From assembly GCA_008360955.1 (NCBI GenBank), contig LUCM01004784.1:102209-166208 (forward strand): 64,000 nucleotides of DNA, given 5' to 3'. The DNA comes from Fasciolopsis buskii (taxonomy: Eukaryota > Platyhelminthes > Trematoda > Plagiorchiida > Fasciolidae). Positions 48,165 to 60,300 of the stretch are shown one piece after another; the stretch's first letter is position 1, and the number at the start of each line of letters is the position of its first letter. The translations under genes were made by a program, and so were the position numbers. The notes under the pieces were generated by a model. It was given only the letters and a program-made list of their open reading frames with translations, made no database searches and was not told the origin of the DNA.

Positions 48165-48915
48165 CTCACCTCCATCAAAACTCGCGGAAACACTGCCAGA
48201 CCAAAATGCACCAACCTGGGACGGGCATTTTTTGCATAAAGCATTCTAAATCGAGTGGTCCGTGTGGGGCCTCAATGGGAGTTAATAAAGGCTGAGAATT
48301 TTGCTGCCAGACCCATTCGGAGAAATTCCCGCCGATAAGGAAATGCCGAATATAGTTAAGCAACGGGCATTTCCCCCATCGGCCAGAAGTTTCTCAAGCA
48401 GCGAACCATGAAAAACCTTGGTAAATGCCTCACTTACATAAGCACACCGAAAGTCCGTCGGTCTTGGGAGTTCCCCAGAGTTTGCAAATCAGAGGAGGAT
48501 CGGTGACACAAGGCCTGTGTTGACGGAAGCCGTATTTTTCGTCACGCAGAAGCTGATTGCACTGCAAGTTCAGCAGACGTACAGCTATCATCTTCATCAT
48601 TTTGAACCTAATTCAGTTTAGACCAAGAATGCGGTAGTCGACAAGGCAGCCACGCGAGCCTCCCCTGAACAATGGATGTACTACTGCTGCTAGTAAATTT
48701 TTGAACAACCAGCGAGTGTTTAGGCGATTCCTTCCCCCAGAAGAGCACGGTGAAACCAGACAGGCCCCGGAAACTGAAGCTTCTGCAGTAACCCCAATGG
48801 TGTGCAAAGCCCAGCTAGTTTGATGTTTTCGGTGGACAGCTTCGGAGAAGGACACAGCCGTTAAGAGGGCGGGAAATCCTGGCGGCAGGCCTAGGAATGC
48901 TGGACGGCTTTCCAC
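48165..48915 (-). pseudogene. Reverse transcriptase fragment
   Basis: Fingers and early palm of a non-LTR RT. GGSRGC.VDYR corresponds to the usual GGSRG.P.DYRPISLT segment. QLLRDE.YGFR and SVCL..GIYQGF occupy the motif A position but the Asp is not visible. IRHFLIGGNF precedes a degraded motif B (EAPHGPLDLE for VPQGSVLGP). The catalytic motif C is missing. Stops occur every 50-100 codons. Confidence 0.72.
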
Positions 48916-49439
48916 AGACCTTCTCGGCTGTCCCTCCCCCGAACTTTAATGCACGGACGTCCGCTCTGGCAGGGGTCTGCCAAAGTGGGGAACGCGAGCA
49001 GCCTTTTCGGAATATTCATCAGGGCACTCGGCAGTGAATTTTCAAGTCTCCTGTATTTAGCCCGTTTCCGGGAGTTGTATGCTTTTTGTGAGGTTCTGTC
49101 CAGCTAGTAGGGAGCCAACATTTGACAGATGACCCTTAAGGTTCCACTACGTCCCTTGATCGGGGAGCGCTGCTCCGTATCCAACCGGGGAGGACCCTAT
49201 GCCCGATTCGTGCGGTATCTCGGAAGCATGAGTGATGGAAGGCCCATGAAACCACCGTGGAACCCTGGCCAGGCCAACTCTCTATGTCAGTGAGAGATTG
49301 CGTCTCTTCTGGCAGGTGCGCCGCTGCGGGTCAACAAACATTTGATTATTGTAATGCAGTCCTTTTCTGTCTCCAAGCGTGCCGGTAGAGGGCTGATTTG
49401 GTGAGGACATCAGGGAGTTCTTTGGACTACCGGTCTGTT

Positions 49440-49970
49440 TCTGGGAGGCGCTTGGTCCCTGTTTGGCTCACGTGGGACAGATTGAAGTCGCCTAAAACCA
49501 AACAGTGACTACCACGCCCGAAAGCATAGTTCGACAAAGAAGTCCTTGCGATTATCTCCCAGAGGCTCATGGCAGACGCCGGTCTTTACAAATCCGTTTC
49601 ATAGTTTCAGTCTGATCAAATGGCTCCACCGTCCCCATGCGGACCAACAAATCTGTGCACGAAAGAAACAGAGTTCACTTTGGAAGAACAAATTGACGCC
49701 ACCACTCTTCTTACGGTCTGCTCAATCGGCTTGATGGACGAAGTATCCGGCCACGAAAGCCTTCGAATCATTCACACCATGAGTGAGCCAGGTTTCCATT
49801 ACAGCAATGACGACCGGCAGTTGCTGCAATGCGAGCGCTTGCAACTTCTTGCTTTTTTCAGCATGTTGAGAACGTCAATCGAAGTGTTCCAGGCGAAGCT
49901 CAGAGAATGTAAGGGCCCCGTCGACCCCGGGTATAAGCCTCAAAGAGGGAATTGAGTCTGGAAAGTGTTT
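49440..49970 (-). pseudogene. APE-type endonuclease fragment
   Basis: VVIAVMETWLTHGVN carries the catalytic Glu, AGYFVHQADRADRKK..GVNLFFQSEL follows in the expected place, and GDFN is intact at 49492-49481. The frame changes between these parts. The plus-strand frames at 49546-49955 are shadows of this region. Confidence 0.72.
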
Positions 49971-52900
49971 GAAACAGCAACCGGTAAGTCAATTCGGCTG
50001 AAGCGGAGTCTGCATCTCTTTGCCCTAAAATCCCGGAGGAATAGGCTTTATTCACCGTTCTGCCGATGTTTTTGTAGACATACGAGAGCTTGTTTGAGTT
50101 TGGCTCTATATGTAATGTCGAGATACCTCCGGACACGATTCCGTTCTCTTTCTGGTCTGCAAGACCGTTGGAACACTGACTGAATCTCCTCCGAGGATCG
50201 TAGATCACAGGAGTGTTTGGTGGAGCTGCGATTCCCCCTAATGCTGATCCGGAAGCCGTTTCTCACGCGAATCTTCCAAGCTAGGATTTTCCACGCGGCA
50301 AGCAGCTTAAAAGGGATGGTCTTCAGCTAAGCTAAAGCATGGGCTAGACGTGCCTATACTGGGGGTGGGCCAGTTTCCGAAGTGTCACCATTAGTCCTGG
50401 CAGCCGCTAAAGTCCGCGGAATGTGTAGCCCTCCCATTTGTTGATGACAGCGTCCGGATGGTTGGGTAGGGAAGCCACTTCGATGAACGACCAGAACCGT
50501 TGCTTCTGTGAGGTTAGTGGTATCTCCGCCATAGTGTACGCAACTCCAAACAGCTTATTCAGTCTGGTAGCCAGCGGCACTGATGTAGTAAGCTACGGTC
50601 GGTTGGTTGCTTGTAGCAGACCACCTTTGTCGTGGCTACTTCCGTTCTTTGGTGGTTATGACCACCTACGGCTTGAAGTCAGAACGCACGGTGGGTGGAT
50701 GTGTCCTGGGGTAGGCTGAATTTACATCAAAGTTTGAGATAACGCAAGTTTTCTGGTGGGCACAAAAACTGCTAAGGGTCAAACGCGGCGAAAGGCCATT
50801 ACGCACAAACTTCAAAATGAGAGGATGCTCGGAGCTGATTGCGTTAGAAACCCCAGGCATAGAAAAATGTCGCAATGTACAGCTTTCTTGCAAATATCGA
50901 TGAAACTTTTGATTGGCCTACGAGAAAACTTGCTCTGCTCTAGATCAGCACGAAGGGAGGCAGCAAACAGAAGTATAATCCCACGGCTTTGCTGAGCACA
51001 TATACCCGTTGTGGGGCATCCACGGAATGAGGCCGAATCAATCGCAATTGGTGAAAAGAGCTTGCATGTATTCACAGCTTTTATTATCGTCACTAACTTT
51101 TAGTCATTGTGGCTAACCTCGTTTCTTATTTCTGCACTGCGTTTCATTCAGGTGGTAGAAAAATAGACAAAAATTGGGATCACGAATATGTTAATATTTC
51201 AATCAAAATTGCGTTATGCATACGTTCTTTCCGCTGTTAAATCCGTCATTCACATCACTTTATTTCGCACCTTGCTAATAGCTTACCTATGTTGAATCCA
51301 AAACTACATATATCATATTAGTTTTTTATCGCCGCTCCACCTTATAACACGGATTTCTCACAAACATTTAACCTTGGAGCTCTTCCCATCAATTCACTTT
51401 GGCTGATCAAGCCAGGTCCTCGGGTATGAAAATGACATCGTTTTTCTTCCGACCTTAAATGGGTGCCAGCCCAGCTAAGTCGATGTCTTTCATTTCCCGG
51501 TCCCCGTTTACCGATCCATTTGAACCGATTCTAAATGACGATTTGTCTGAGTACAAAACTGTTTATACATCCTTTGTCCATATTTTTTGCCGTCCCATAT
51601 TCCTCGGTTTTTGCCCGCTGCTGTTCATCTGCTCGGTCCAAATACGCCGACGGCCCAAGCCACCGGTATAAACCGACTGACTCCCGCCGCCAAGAGCGCC
51701 ATTGTATGTAGCCGTCTACTTCGAGTCCATTGCACAACTTTACTATTTTATTTCATTGATGGTATTTTTTAAAAAATTATTAGGAACCCACAGCTGACAC
51801 AAACCTTTTCCTTAATACATTATGGATTTGCAGCCTGCATGCTTATCGGCAAACTTCAAAAAGTACATCAAAGTTATTATTTTTATTAATTATGTCGACG
51901 TATTACGCAATAAATAAGCCTCAATTAATCATTCCTGTTTTGCCTCAGTAATCCATGCAGGGCTATACCGCGCCAGCTACGTTTTTCTGTGGAAATGGTA
52001 TTTAAATTTTTTTCGTAAATCTAAAACCATCACTTAGTTTGTTCCGACTATTTGCTATTACCTCTGCCAAAAGGTTTGGCTTTGACCGAAGTGTTTTTTA
52101 ATCATCAGAACATTATGCTTATCTAATTCTTTTTACCTCCAGAGTCACCCGCTGTCGTCCACATCTCTAAATTTAGCGCTCCTACTGATTTGACTAAACT
52201 ATCCTGCCCAAATCCCTTAACAAATTCTGGCCTCAAAATGAAATGGTGTGTTGCGCTTGAGCGCATACGCTTCATGAACTCTTCTGATGACCCTCCCCAG
52301 AATGCTCGTCATTTGGGCTGGTCCACGTTGGAGGACGTTGCTTCTTTTATTCACCATTTGAGTTCCTATAGGAACCTGTGAAACCCGTACGTTTTGCTTC
52401 TCTGGAATGGTCAGCTGGATTGCTTCCTTTCAAAGGTCATCCCTATTCCACAAACTTGAAGTATTTGACTGCTTGAGGCACAATTTTATGGTCCCGGTTA
52501 CTTATCAACAAAATCCACGGCAAAGGAATTGGAGGTAAAACGGCAAAACTGACGATTATCCATCGTCACGCATTTTAGGACGTAGTTCCTTGCCTTACTG
52601 TTTCTGTGAAAACGAAAAATGGCGAATCTCAATTAGGTACACCTTTATCCACGTTCACAAGCATCTTTTCCAAATTTACCCTTGATCCTGGGCACATTAA
52701 CATTAAGCAACCCAGAAAAACGTTTGAACCCGTCCCTGCTTTATCCTCTGGGAAAAGCCCTAGTGCAAAACTAAAACTTTTACATCAACAAATTGGCAAG
52801 AACATACATTACGGTATCGTTCCATCATACAACTGCGCAATGAAAACACCTGTAACGCAAATGCTTACGCTTGATGGTTCCCGAGAAATACGTTTCGAAT

Positions 52901-53199
52901 AATGGCGAGTCAAATTAGTTACAGAGGAAAGCTATATCCCACCAACCCAAAAAGATTAAACATTGAGATCCAGGGCGTTTCAGCTCAATGAGCCTGACCA
53001 AGAAACAGGCGATTTTAGAGGCCTCAGCAGAATCTATTTTACTGTATAAAATTTTGCCTCTAAGAATTAATGCGGCATTTTTGCCGAAAAACATGAGAGT
53101 AAAAAATAGGAAAACAGATAAAATCGCAGGTCATAAAAATGTGAAAAATAAGCTCATCAAGGCATAATCATAGCACGTTATTAGAAGGGGCTCAGGAAT
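49971..53199. other. Unassigned stretch
   Basis: No family recognised. Short frames on both strands around 50.4-51.7 kb overlap each other and show nothing. At 52143-52381 (+), a segment after a pyrimidine-rich acceptor (ttctttttacctccag) is open for about 78 codons (SPAVVHISKFSAPTDLTKL at its start) and is a weak exon candidate. A 98-codon + frame at 52606-52902 is unremarkable. The part from about 51.1 to 52.1 kb is AT-rich. Confidence 0.35.
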
Positions 53200-54850
53200 T
53201 CAGATAAAACCTGGTCAATGTTGTTTAAATCTTAGATAAATAAGGGACAGTGGAGTTTCTACAGGGCAGGGCACAAAAAGCGGATCGTGTTGAAATATGA
53301 GAGCGGCACTTTGAAAGATTGTTTTGCAGAGGAGGCGTGGGATCTAAACGAATTTTGTAGGCAAACTTCCTAGATGGTGATGAATGATCACATGGATTGA
53401 GGGACAGTTCAATTAATGGTAAGAAGGACACAGGGCTGAAGAATTTTGGTCCTTATTAGGTAAACCTGGGAAAACAACAGAAAAACAGTAAAGAAGGATT
53501 AGAAAAACACACTGATATACAAATCCGGAGGTGGTGGTTTGTTTCAAATTGTAGTGCCGAGGCGTCCTGATTTGAAATGGCAACCGTCGGAGATTCCCTA
53601 CACAGGCGGAGTTGTACTAATTCCATTTTAGATTTTTATCAATAGTAACTCCTAGATACTGCACAGAACCAACCCTGGTAAGAGTTTCGAGTTGATAGAA
53701 GACGTTTGTGATGTGTAGGCTGACTGAGGGAGAGAGAACAGACATAAGAAACATTTGGATATGTTGAGATTTAAACCAACGCGTGCGGAGAAATCGTAAA
53801 CAGAAGAGAGGATTTTGGGAAAACTTCGAAAATCAGCGTTGTTCGAAACGGCTCGGGAGAGGGAAACATTATTAGCATACTTAACAGATGACAGGGTGAG
53901 CTGGTTGATAAGTGGCTCATTTAAGTAGAGAAAATAAAGCGATGAATGAACAACACCCTGTAACACGCCTGGTTTATTAACCAACGGTTTTGAAGTCTTA
54001 CCGTCCAGTCATATGCACTGAAAGCGGTTAGTAAAGCAATCAGACAGCCAAGCTAATAAAGGGACAACCTAATGTCTCAAGTTTGTGAGGTAGAAGAGAC
54101 CGTGGGATAGAATCAAAAGCCCACGAATAGTCTGAAAAGGCATAACGGACAGATTTCATCGATGCGTTTAGGGATTTATAAATCTGATGAATGAGGGAGA
54201 CGATAGCGTTCAAATTGGACCTATTTGATTTATAGGAAAACTGAAATGGATCTTCAGGAGGATACACAGCAGAACGCAGGCCTTTAAGTGCAACACGGTC
54301 CGTCAGTTTAAGTCGAAAAATGTTAAGGCAATGGGGCGAAAGCGTTTTAGAAAGGCAGTAGAATTGATGAATTTGGGGGTGGGAATAATAGTGATGGGTC
54401 TGCAACGGTCAGGGAGAGAAGACGAGACTAATGATAAGTTAAGCAGGGAAGTCAATGCATCCGTCAGAGCCACAGAAACATGCCTTAAAAGAGCTGATGA
54501 TAAGCTGTCACTACCTACCCCTCTGGTAATTGTCGTGGTGTGGAGAATGCAAAGCACCTCTTCTCTAGGAAAACTTGTAACTGTCTTATCATCAACCTGT
54601 ACAAATATGACCAGGGTATAAGTGGAAGGATGGTTGAAAGCACGACTGATGCTGCCGACATCCGCAGAACATTTCACCTGTTTCTTCTTCTTCCCAAGCA
54701 ACAGTCGAATGCTTCGCCTTAGAAATTGACTGTTGTTACCACTTAGGATTTGCCTTGCGAATGAAGCGTCGATGCGTTTGATTTCAGCCTTTATTAGGTT
54801 GGAAATATGCCGCACGCTTAGGTTATTACGGGATTTGTAGAAGTGCTCCT
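53200..54850 (-). pseudogene. Jockey-like reverse transcriptase, catalytically dead
   Basis: Minus-strand frames follow the RT order. ISNLIKAEIKRIDASFARQI and the segment to ITIIPTPKFINS...RFRPIAL (54815-54303) are the pre-RT and fingers. FQFSYKSNRSNLNAIVSL and motif A AFSDYSWAFDSIPRSLL come next (54405-54040), then motif B GVLQGVVHSS. Motif C reads VKYANNVSL (53984-53652), where live enzymes have YADD, so both metal-binding Asp residues are Asn. Thumb-like LNLNISKCFLCLFS follows, then decayed C-terminal sequence to about 53.2 kb. No endonuclease is attached, so the copy is 5'-truncated, as is usual. Confidence 0.82.
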
Positions 54851-55540
54851 TGTGTCTTCTGTGGGGTAGCAGTTATCAAAGATTGCGCTGTCCGTCTCTG
54901 TGAAACGTTTGACGTTGTCATTGAGCAGGGGTTCAAAAGAGAAACAGGCAGATGCGAGTGAAAGGGATTTCTGGTTGTTGTGTAAAACGTTACAGAGGCA
55001 AACTCGTGTTTTCGTTTTGTTGCCTCAAGGAATAGAATGTTGACTTAGAATGGCGCCTAATTAAGCGGTATGCTGGATAAAGTGTAAATGACCACGCGCA
55101 AACATGAACAGACGGCTTAACTAGATATTATGCACATTCGAAGGAGTATAAGTGGATGGCAGAGAAAACATGATGATCAAGGCGGTGTTTAAGGGTAAAC
55201 TCACGATAGAAAGACCGGTGAACCGTTCTGCTGTCGTAACGCAAGGTAAACGATAGTGCGTTTTGCTGTTTGATTGAACACACAAAGAGATTCGAGAACA
55301 AAAGAATGCGAGCAGATGCATGTGAATTATGGAACATTGCCCCTAACAAGACATAATTTGTAAAAATCGGCAGTCTGACAACAGCACAAAACTGTGTTCG
55401 TGAAAACTATTTTAGTAGATAACAAAACTATACAGAATTGGATTTGAACAATCATGAGCATGCCAATAATGAACGAATAGTTAAATGTGTTAACAGGAAC
55501 AAAATCAACAGAATCGCTACTACATTGCTCGAGTCAAACA
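54851..55540. other. No recognised gene
   Basis: The minus strand may continue the pre-RT region of the adjacent element for a few hundred bases (mixed frames). Otherwise nothing recognised. Confidence 0.4.
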
Positions 55541-55815
55541 AACGTTGAAGGCATTCTTTCTCCACCGCCTCATCTATATTCTCCGTTGTCAGACCCTACC
55601 CACTCAGTCACATGGCTCCAACCATCCGTACAGAAACTGTCAAATCCTCTGTAAGATCAAATCTCTTTCTTGCTGTTTATGCCCAGCTTTGGAACGAATT
55701 TTCCAGTAGCATTTGGTGCATAGACAACCATTCCAGTTTTAGGGGAGCCCTAAATACTTCCCGGAGTGTCACCCAGGTCCTTGTATTGACCGGCACCCAC
55801 ATTCTGGACTAGCGT
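55541..55815 (+). pseudogene. RT C-terminal tail fragment, Jockey-like
   Basis: On the plus strand, IRTETVKSS...SNLFLAVYAQLWNEFSS resembles the conserved tail of Jockey-type elements (T.(T/S)..SFF....LWN.LP). It lies in opposite orientation to the RT at 53.2-54.85 kb and may be of the same family. It is short, so confidence is modest. Confidence 0.4.
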
Positions 55816-58800
55816 GCTTTTGATTCCGCCAATAATTTCCTAATACCCAAACTGACTCTCTCTTCTGCCTCACAATCCGTTTGATGAACCCTAGATCTGG
55901 TATCAGCAAATGCAGCAACAAAATGGCGTTACCGTCCCGTGTAACTCAGGGCCCTGTTCCGTTTATTTCCTTCCTACCGTTGCCATCCAGGCACACTTCC
56001 TTTTTTAAAGAACCAATGCAATTTCCTTGTCCAAAGAACTTCCGTTAATTCGGTAATCGCTTTTTTCACTGTTTTCTGTCTCAAGACATTCACCCTGTCC
56101 CATTTGTCTTTACACGTTACAACAGCAACGAATCGTCCTTTTCCGAATGTGTTACGCTTACTTCACCTGATCTACCTAAATGTGGTAGTCACGAAACGTA
56201 TTCAGGTTTCGTTCATACCCTAGATACGTGCTCCACAGCACCAGTTATGCTCCTCACTGCCTTCCTTTTCTGTAGACATTTGCGGCAAAGCCCCTAGTGA
56301 AACCGCAGCAGCGCCATGACTTGCGAACGTGGAGAAAACAGATCACCTAAGCAGTGGAGAAAAGTTGCTAATAGGCGAAAAATTATGTTTGGTTAAAGTA
56401 GCTATGGAAAGTTCTTATATGGGTTTAACCACTTCTCTGTTAGAAAAAAGTAAACAAAATTTATAACCGGGCTGCGAAGGAAATGGGCCACCCTCGGCAT
56501 TGAGGTTTTCTCCAATTAGCCTGGACCCGATACTGGGAAATGAAGCCCAAAAATAGCCGTGTTTGTTTGATATGCTATTGGTTCTTATGCAGCAGACTTA
56601 TTGGGGTATTATCAAACTACGCTCTCCACATGCATGTGTGGCCCCACCCATTTGGGTTTCCGCCCCACCTCCCCTGTCTTCGATGTGTACGCCGGGCACG
56701 TATTCTCAGGGCCTCTACAGCAGCCGTCATATTATTCTTTTCAAACTCTTTAGCGCTCTGCTACATTTTTCCTCTTTTACAGAGGCACACTTACCATCAC
56801 ACAGCTAAAATGAAAAATGTCAGAGCTGTATCAATATTGGTTATTTTAATACCAGCCGGCGGCAAATGTTCCAACCGAATCAATTTTATCATTAAACTAT
56901 GCCAGCGACAGCCCGCTATCCAACTTTCGCCGTCCTGCTTTCAGCCACTGATTACCAGCCACTCTCAGCTTCCCTTTCTCTAGATACTCTCCAAGCGACC
57001 GACTTGCTTTTACTTTCTTCTCAATTTCCACCATCGGCCAAACCCTGTGGGTTTCTCCTGGCCTACTACCCCTCGTACTCTCCAGGGCCCAAATTGGCAT
57101 TGTGGCTCCTGACCCGATAGAATTCACTAGGTTATCCAAGGCACGAGCTCCAACCAATTCCCCTGTTTTTCATGAACCTCCACTTTCCAAAGCGCTCCAA
57201 CCAAGGGCGCAATTGAACCTAATGTACTAGTTTAATATGAAAACGCATAAGGTTAGCGCTCTCTGATGGTTGGTTGAGTGGAATGGTCCGAACCACTTTG
57301 AGGGGGATCTACCCCTGGCACATCACTAAGCCTAACGCTTTTCAACCCGCGGGAGTGCAGTCACTATGGGTATGTCTCCCCGCTTTCCCATTCACTCCCA
57401 TACTTCCCCGCCTTTTTAGTTACCCATTTACATTTTTTGCCACTCACCATAGCCCCTCATCTGGAACACTTTCCATATTGCCGCTTCCTCCATTATCTCA
57501 GACTATCGAGAGGCACCGAGAGCACCACTCAGATGGGTCAAAAACATCTACCTTCTAGACCATGCGGAAGTACATGGATAATGTTAAGCAGCATGTTTCC
57601 CCAACGAAACATTACGGCCCCTGAGGCAAGTTCGCTCGGAATTGGAGGTCGCAGAATGCAATCTCCAAGGGAAACATGCCATGTACAAATAAATCTTCAC
57701 CACATATATTGACTTAGCTGTTGATAACAGGCCCATCAGATCAACAGTGAACATGTACGAAATCATCCACGTATAATTCCTGAAATTCAGTTATCATCCT
57801 AACTCCGGACACCTGTTCCAATTCACCCTGGGGGTACCAATCTCAATGTGATCACCAAAAACCTGATCCCTCACTGATAGGAGGCAAGTGGATCCAACCT
57901 CACTGCACATTACCATTAGATATTTCATTTACCCCCTGGAGTTTGGTGACGCTTTCTCTCGCGGCGCCTTCAAGCACTGGGTTACAGTTATGCATGTCAT
58001 TACTCTGTTCTGCTGCACTTTTCCAAACCGATTTTGTACATTTCCTTCCTTAGGGAATCAACCGTAAAATGCTTGACTTTTAGATTCTTTTCCCGTTTTG
58101 ATATTACTTGTTTATTGCTCACCTCCGCCCTTTCTTACAAATATTTTAGCCAGGTTTGCACATTGTTCATCCGCCACTCTTGATTCATTGGCTTTAGCTG
58201 TCGCAGGTTACCTGCCGTGGACGTTGAAAAACTTGCTAAATTTTAAACACTTCGGCCACATTGTGACATCTACGGCTGTTCTCAAACCGAATTTCAGCGC
58301 CGCAATACGCGCTATTGGTGCATCTTAGCGCAGAGCAATGCGCTAAGCAGTACTCCTGTTAACCTGCCAGTAACCATGTGTAATGTTAACTGAGTTGTTT
58401 TCTGACTTTAATCTTGGGGCTATGTTGTTCGATGGGTTACGTTTTACCATTGTAACGCCTGGTAATGCAAACAAGCAAGTCACTCCAAATTTTCGATAAA
58501 AATGCCAAATTTGTTTTAAACTTTAAACAACCAAGGGCAGCAACGGAAACCATGTGAGTGATACCTAAGTGCATTGTGTACGGACGTAGGACGCAAGTGT
58601 AATTTTTTCTAGAAAGGAGAGAGCACTAGGGACAAATTAAGAAAGGACTGGCAAAGCAACCATGGACAACACAGATAGCTAGTTTCAGACAGTAAATTTG
58701 CGAGTGCCCAAAAAGTGTGCAATAATCGAGACACGATAAGTCTGCTACCAACGGAGCAGCTTATAGATTCAGTAGTAAATTAGTTCAACTAGACTCAACC

Positions 58801-58905
58801 ATCGGCCACCAGTCACCGAAACCATTGCCTTGGTAAACCGGCTAGAAAACGGTATCAGCTTCGCGGAACCACTAGCAGCTGATGGACTGAAAGCAGTACC
58901 CGAAT
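55816..58905. other. Unassigned stretch
   Basis: A plus-strand frame of 147 codons (56540-56983) and others up to 58328 have no recognised motif. Pyrimidine-rich + strand composition around 56.6-57.5 kb favours Pro, Ser and Leu codons and long open frames. No repeat boundary or RNA gene was seen. Confidence 0.35.
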
Positions 58906-60300
58906 CTAAAGGAAACGAACCGCCATTTGCACCGGGGAATTATTAACCGGAGTGGACAAGGAATTACTCAGAGCTGACCCCTGAATAGTCGTCTGAGGAA
59001 CATTTGACTTGGCAGCTGGTGCGTCCATGGCGGCGGCTATGACGGCTTGCTTTTTCTGCTTCTGTTGCTGTTGCTGTGGCCACTGGCTTTGTGAACCTTG
59101 TCCATGCTTATGTGACTGACCGGAGTAAGGCATTGCAAAGCCGCCCGATTTCAGAGTGGCAGCAGCAGCTTGTTGTTGCTGCAAAGTTTGATGTCGGACA
59201 GCTGAATTTACCGAACTCTAAGTTGACATGGTTCCGTTTGGGGTCCTGGAACCTTCGTCATGGAATAAAACCGTCGGCCGTGGGAGCAACATTGTAGTGG
59301 TGTCGGCTCCATCAAGACCGTGGGACGACACTGCCTGATGAACCCATACTGAATTTGGCGCAGAAAACACGGAGGCGGGATAAAAATGATGGTTATTTGC
59401 ACCAGGGGCTGGTTTTGCGGCACCCGGAGGTAGATGTCTACTGTAGCCACCAGCAGATACTACTGACAGCACATCCGGCTGGAAAACGGATGCCTCTTCA
59501 GTTATTTGGAGTGGGTGTCGGGTGTAAACCTGCTAATGCCGCTGCGGCTAGAAACTGGCGCATCACACAGTCGGACTGCGTCCCCACTTGTAGTAACACG
59601 GTTGGATTTCAATGATAAGGTCTCGGTTGTGTCTCAAATAAAGGTTCCGGAGGTGGCATGCCTTGTGGAATATGTTAATCCACATTTCCAGTTGGACTTC
59701 GCTTCCAACGAAGCCACGGCTACCAAAATCACGAGTCGTTTGGGTTTTTGGTGCTTTTGCTGGCCGTTAGGGTGAGAGTTAGCGGAGGTTTATTGATAGC
59801 GAAGTGTTATGAGCAGTTGCACAGAAGACCAAAACCACCATTGGTCAGGTTGCTGTTGTTTACCAAGGGAACTGTTCCGACGTAACTGCTACCTCGATTC
59901 CAAGAGTGTCGGCAGTCAAAGGATCTGTAATTCGGACGACGATTACTTGCAGAACAGTTATTCTTGCCAAGTCAGTTGTTGCCGCTGAAATTAGGCAGAC
60001 TTGTCTGGAGCCACGGGGCTGTTTAGACTCGCGCAGTAGATCCATCAAATCCCGTATCACATTCTGATTGCACTCCGAGAAGAACAAAATTGTCGATTCT
60101 GGCTGTCCCTTGAGACCGACTTGCTGCGCGTACTCTTCGATGTCGGAGGGTGAATCGAAGTTGGTTACGTGCTTTCAGTTTTGGACGTCCAAACTCCAAG
60201 CAGCGCCTTCGGTAGTAATCAAAACCGAGGTGCGACCTGTACGAAAGTAGGGTGACGTCCGTTCCCGATGCGACTGCGGCCGATCGTTCTGAATCGAAGG
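58906..60300 (-). pseudogene. UBAP2L/Lingerer-like gene relic
   Basis: UBAP2L/Lingerer proteins bind RNA and ubiquitin and act in stress granules. Reading the minus strand: a UBA-like segment (60.18-60.0 kb) with DSPSDIEEYAQQV and ILFFSECNQNVIRDLMDLL, equivalent to the family's F.EKV..L...ALHDCN.DVNRAINVLLE. Then, in a shifted frame, an Asn/Arg-rich stretch (RRPNYRSFDC...WNRGSSYVGT, 59.98-59.86 kb), where the family has its RGG region. Farther on come PGAAKPAPGANNHHFY (59.45 kb) and a Gln-rich block, SQWPQQQQQKQKKQA (59.1 kb), where the family has QQKxKQQKK. Order is conserved. In-frame stops are at 60175-60177 and 59218-59220, and there is at least one frameshift. Identification rests mainly on the UBA-like part. 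Confidence 0.5.

Larger units (their letters stand above)
48165..49970 (-). mobile_element. Non-LTR retrotransposon fragment (endonuclease + RT), CR1/Jockey-like
   Basis: On the minus strand an APE endonuclease opens near 49.85 kb with PVVIAVMETWLTHGVNDS and SGGVNLFF. GDFN (LVLGDFNLSHV) lies at 49492-49481. RT motifs follow: PLFRGGSRGCLVDYR (48.66 kb), MIAVRLLNLQCNQLLRDEKYGFRQH (in several frames) and NYIRHFLIGGNF (48.36 kb). Recognisable sequence stops at the motif B region near 48.17 kb, before YADD. This is a different family from the 38.97-43.56 kb element. Several stops and frameshifts; non-functional. Confidence 0.75.

Noticed and set aside
49546..49955. Plus-strand frames of up to 111 codons
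   Set aside because: They are antisense to an endonuclease with recognisable ETWL and GDFN motifs on the minus strand.
56540..56983. 147-codon plus-strand frame
   Set aside because: Pyrimidine-rich sequence with few stop triplets; no domain, and a second frame is open over the same bases.
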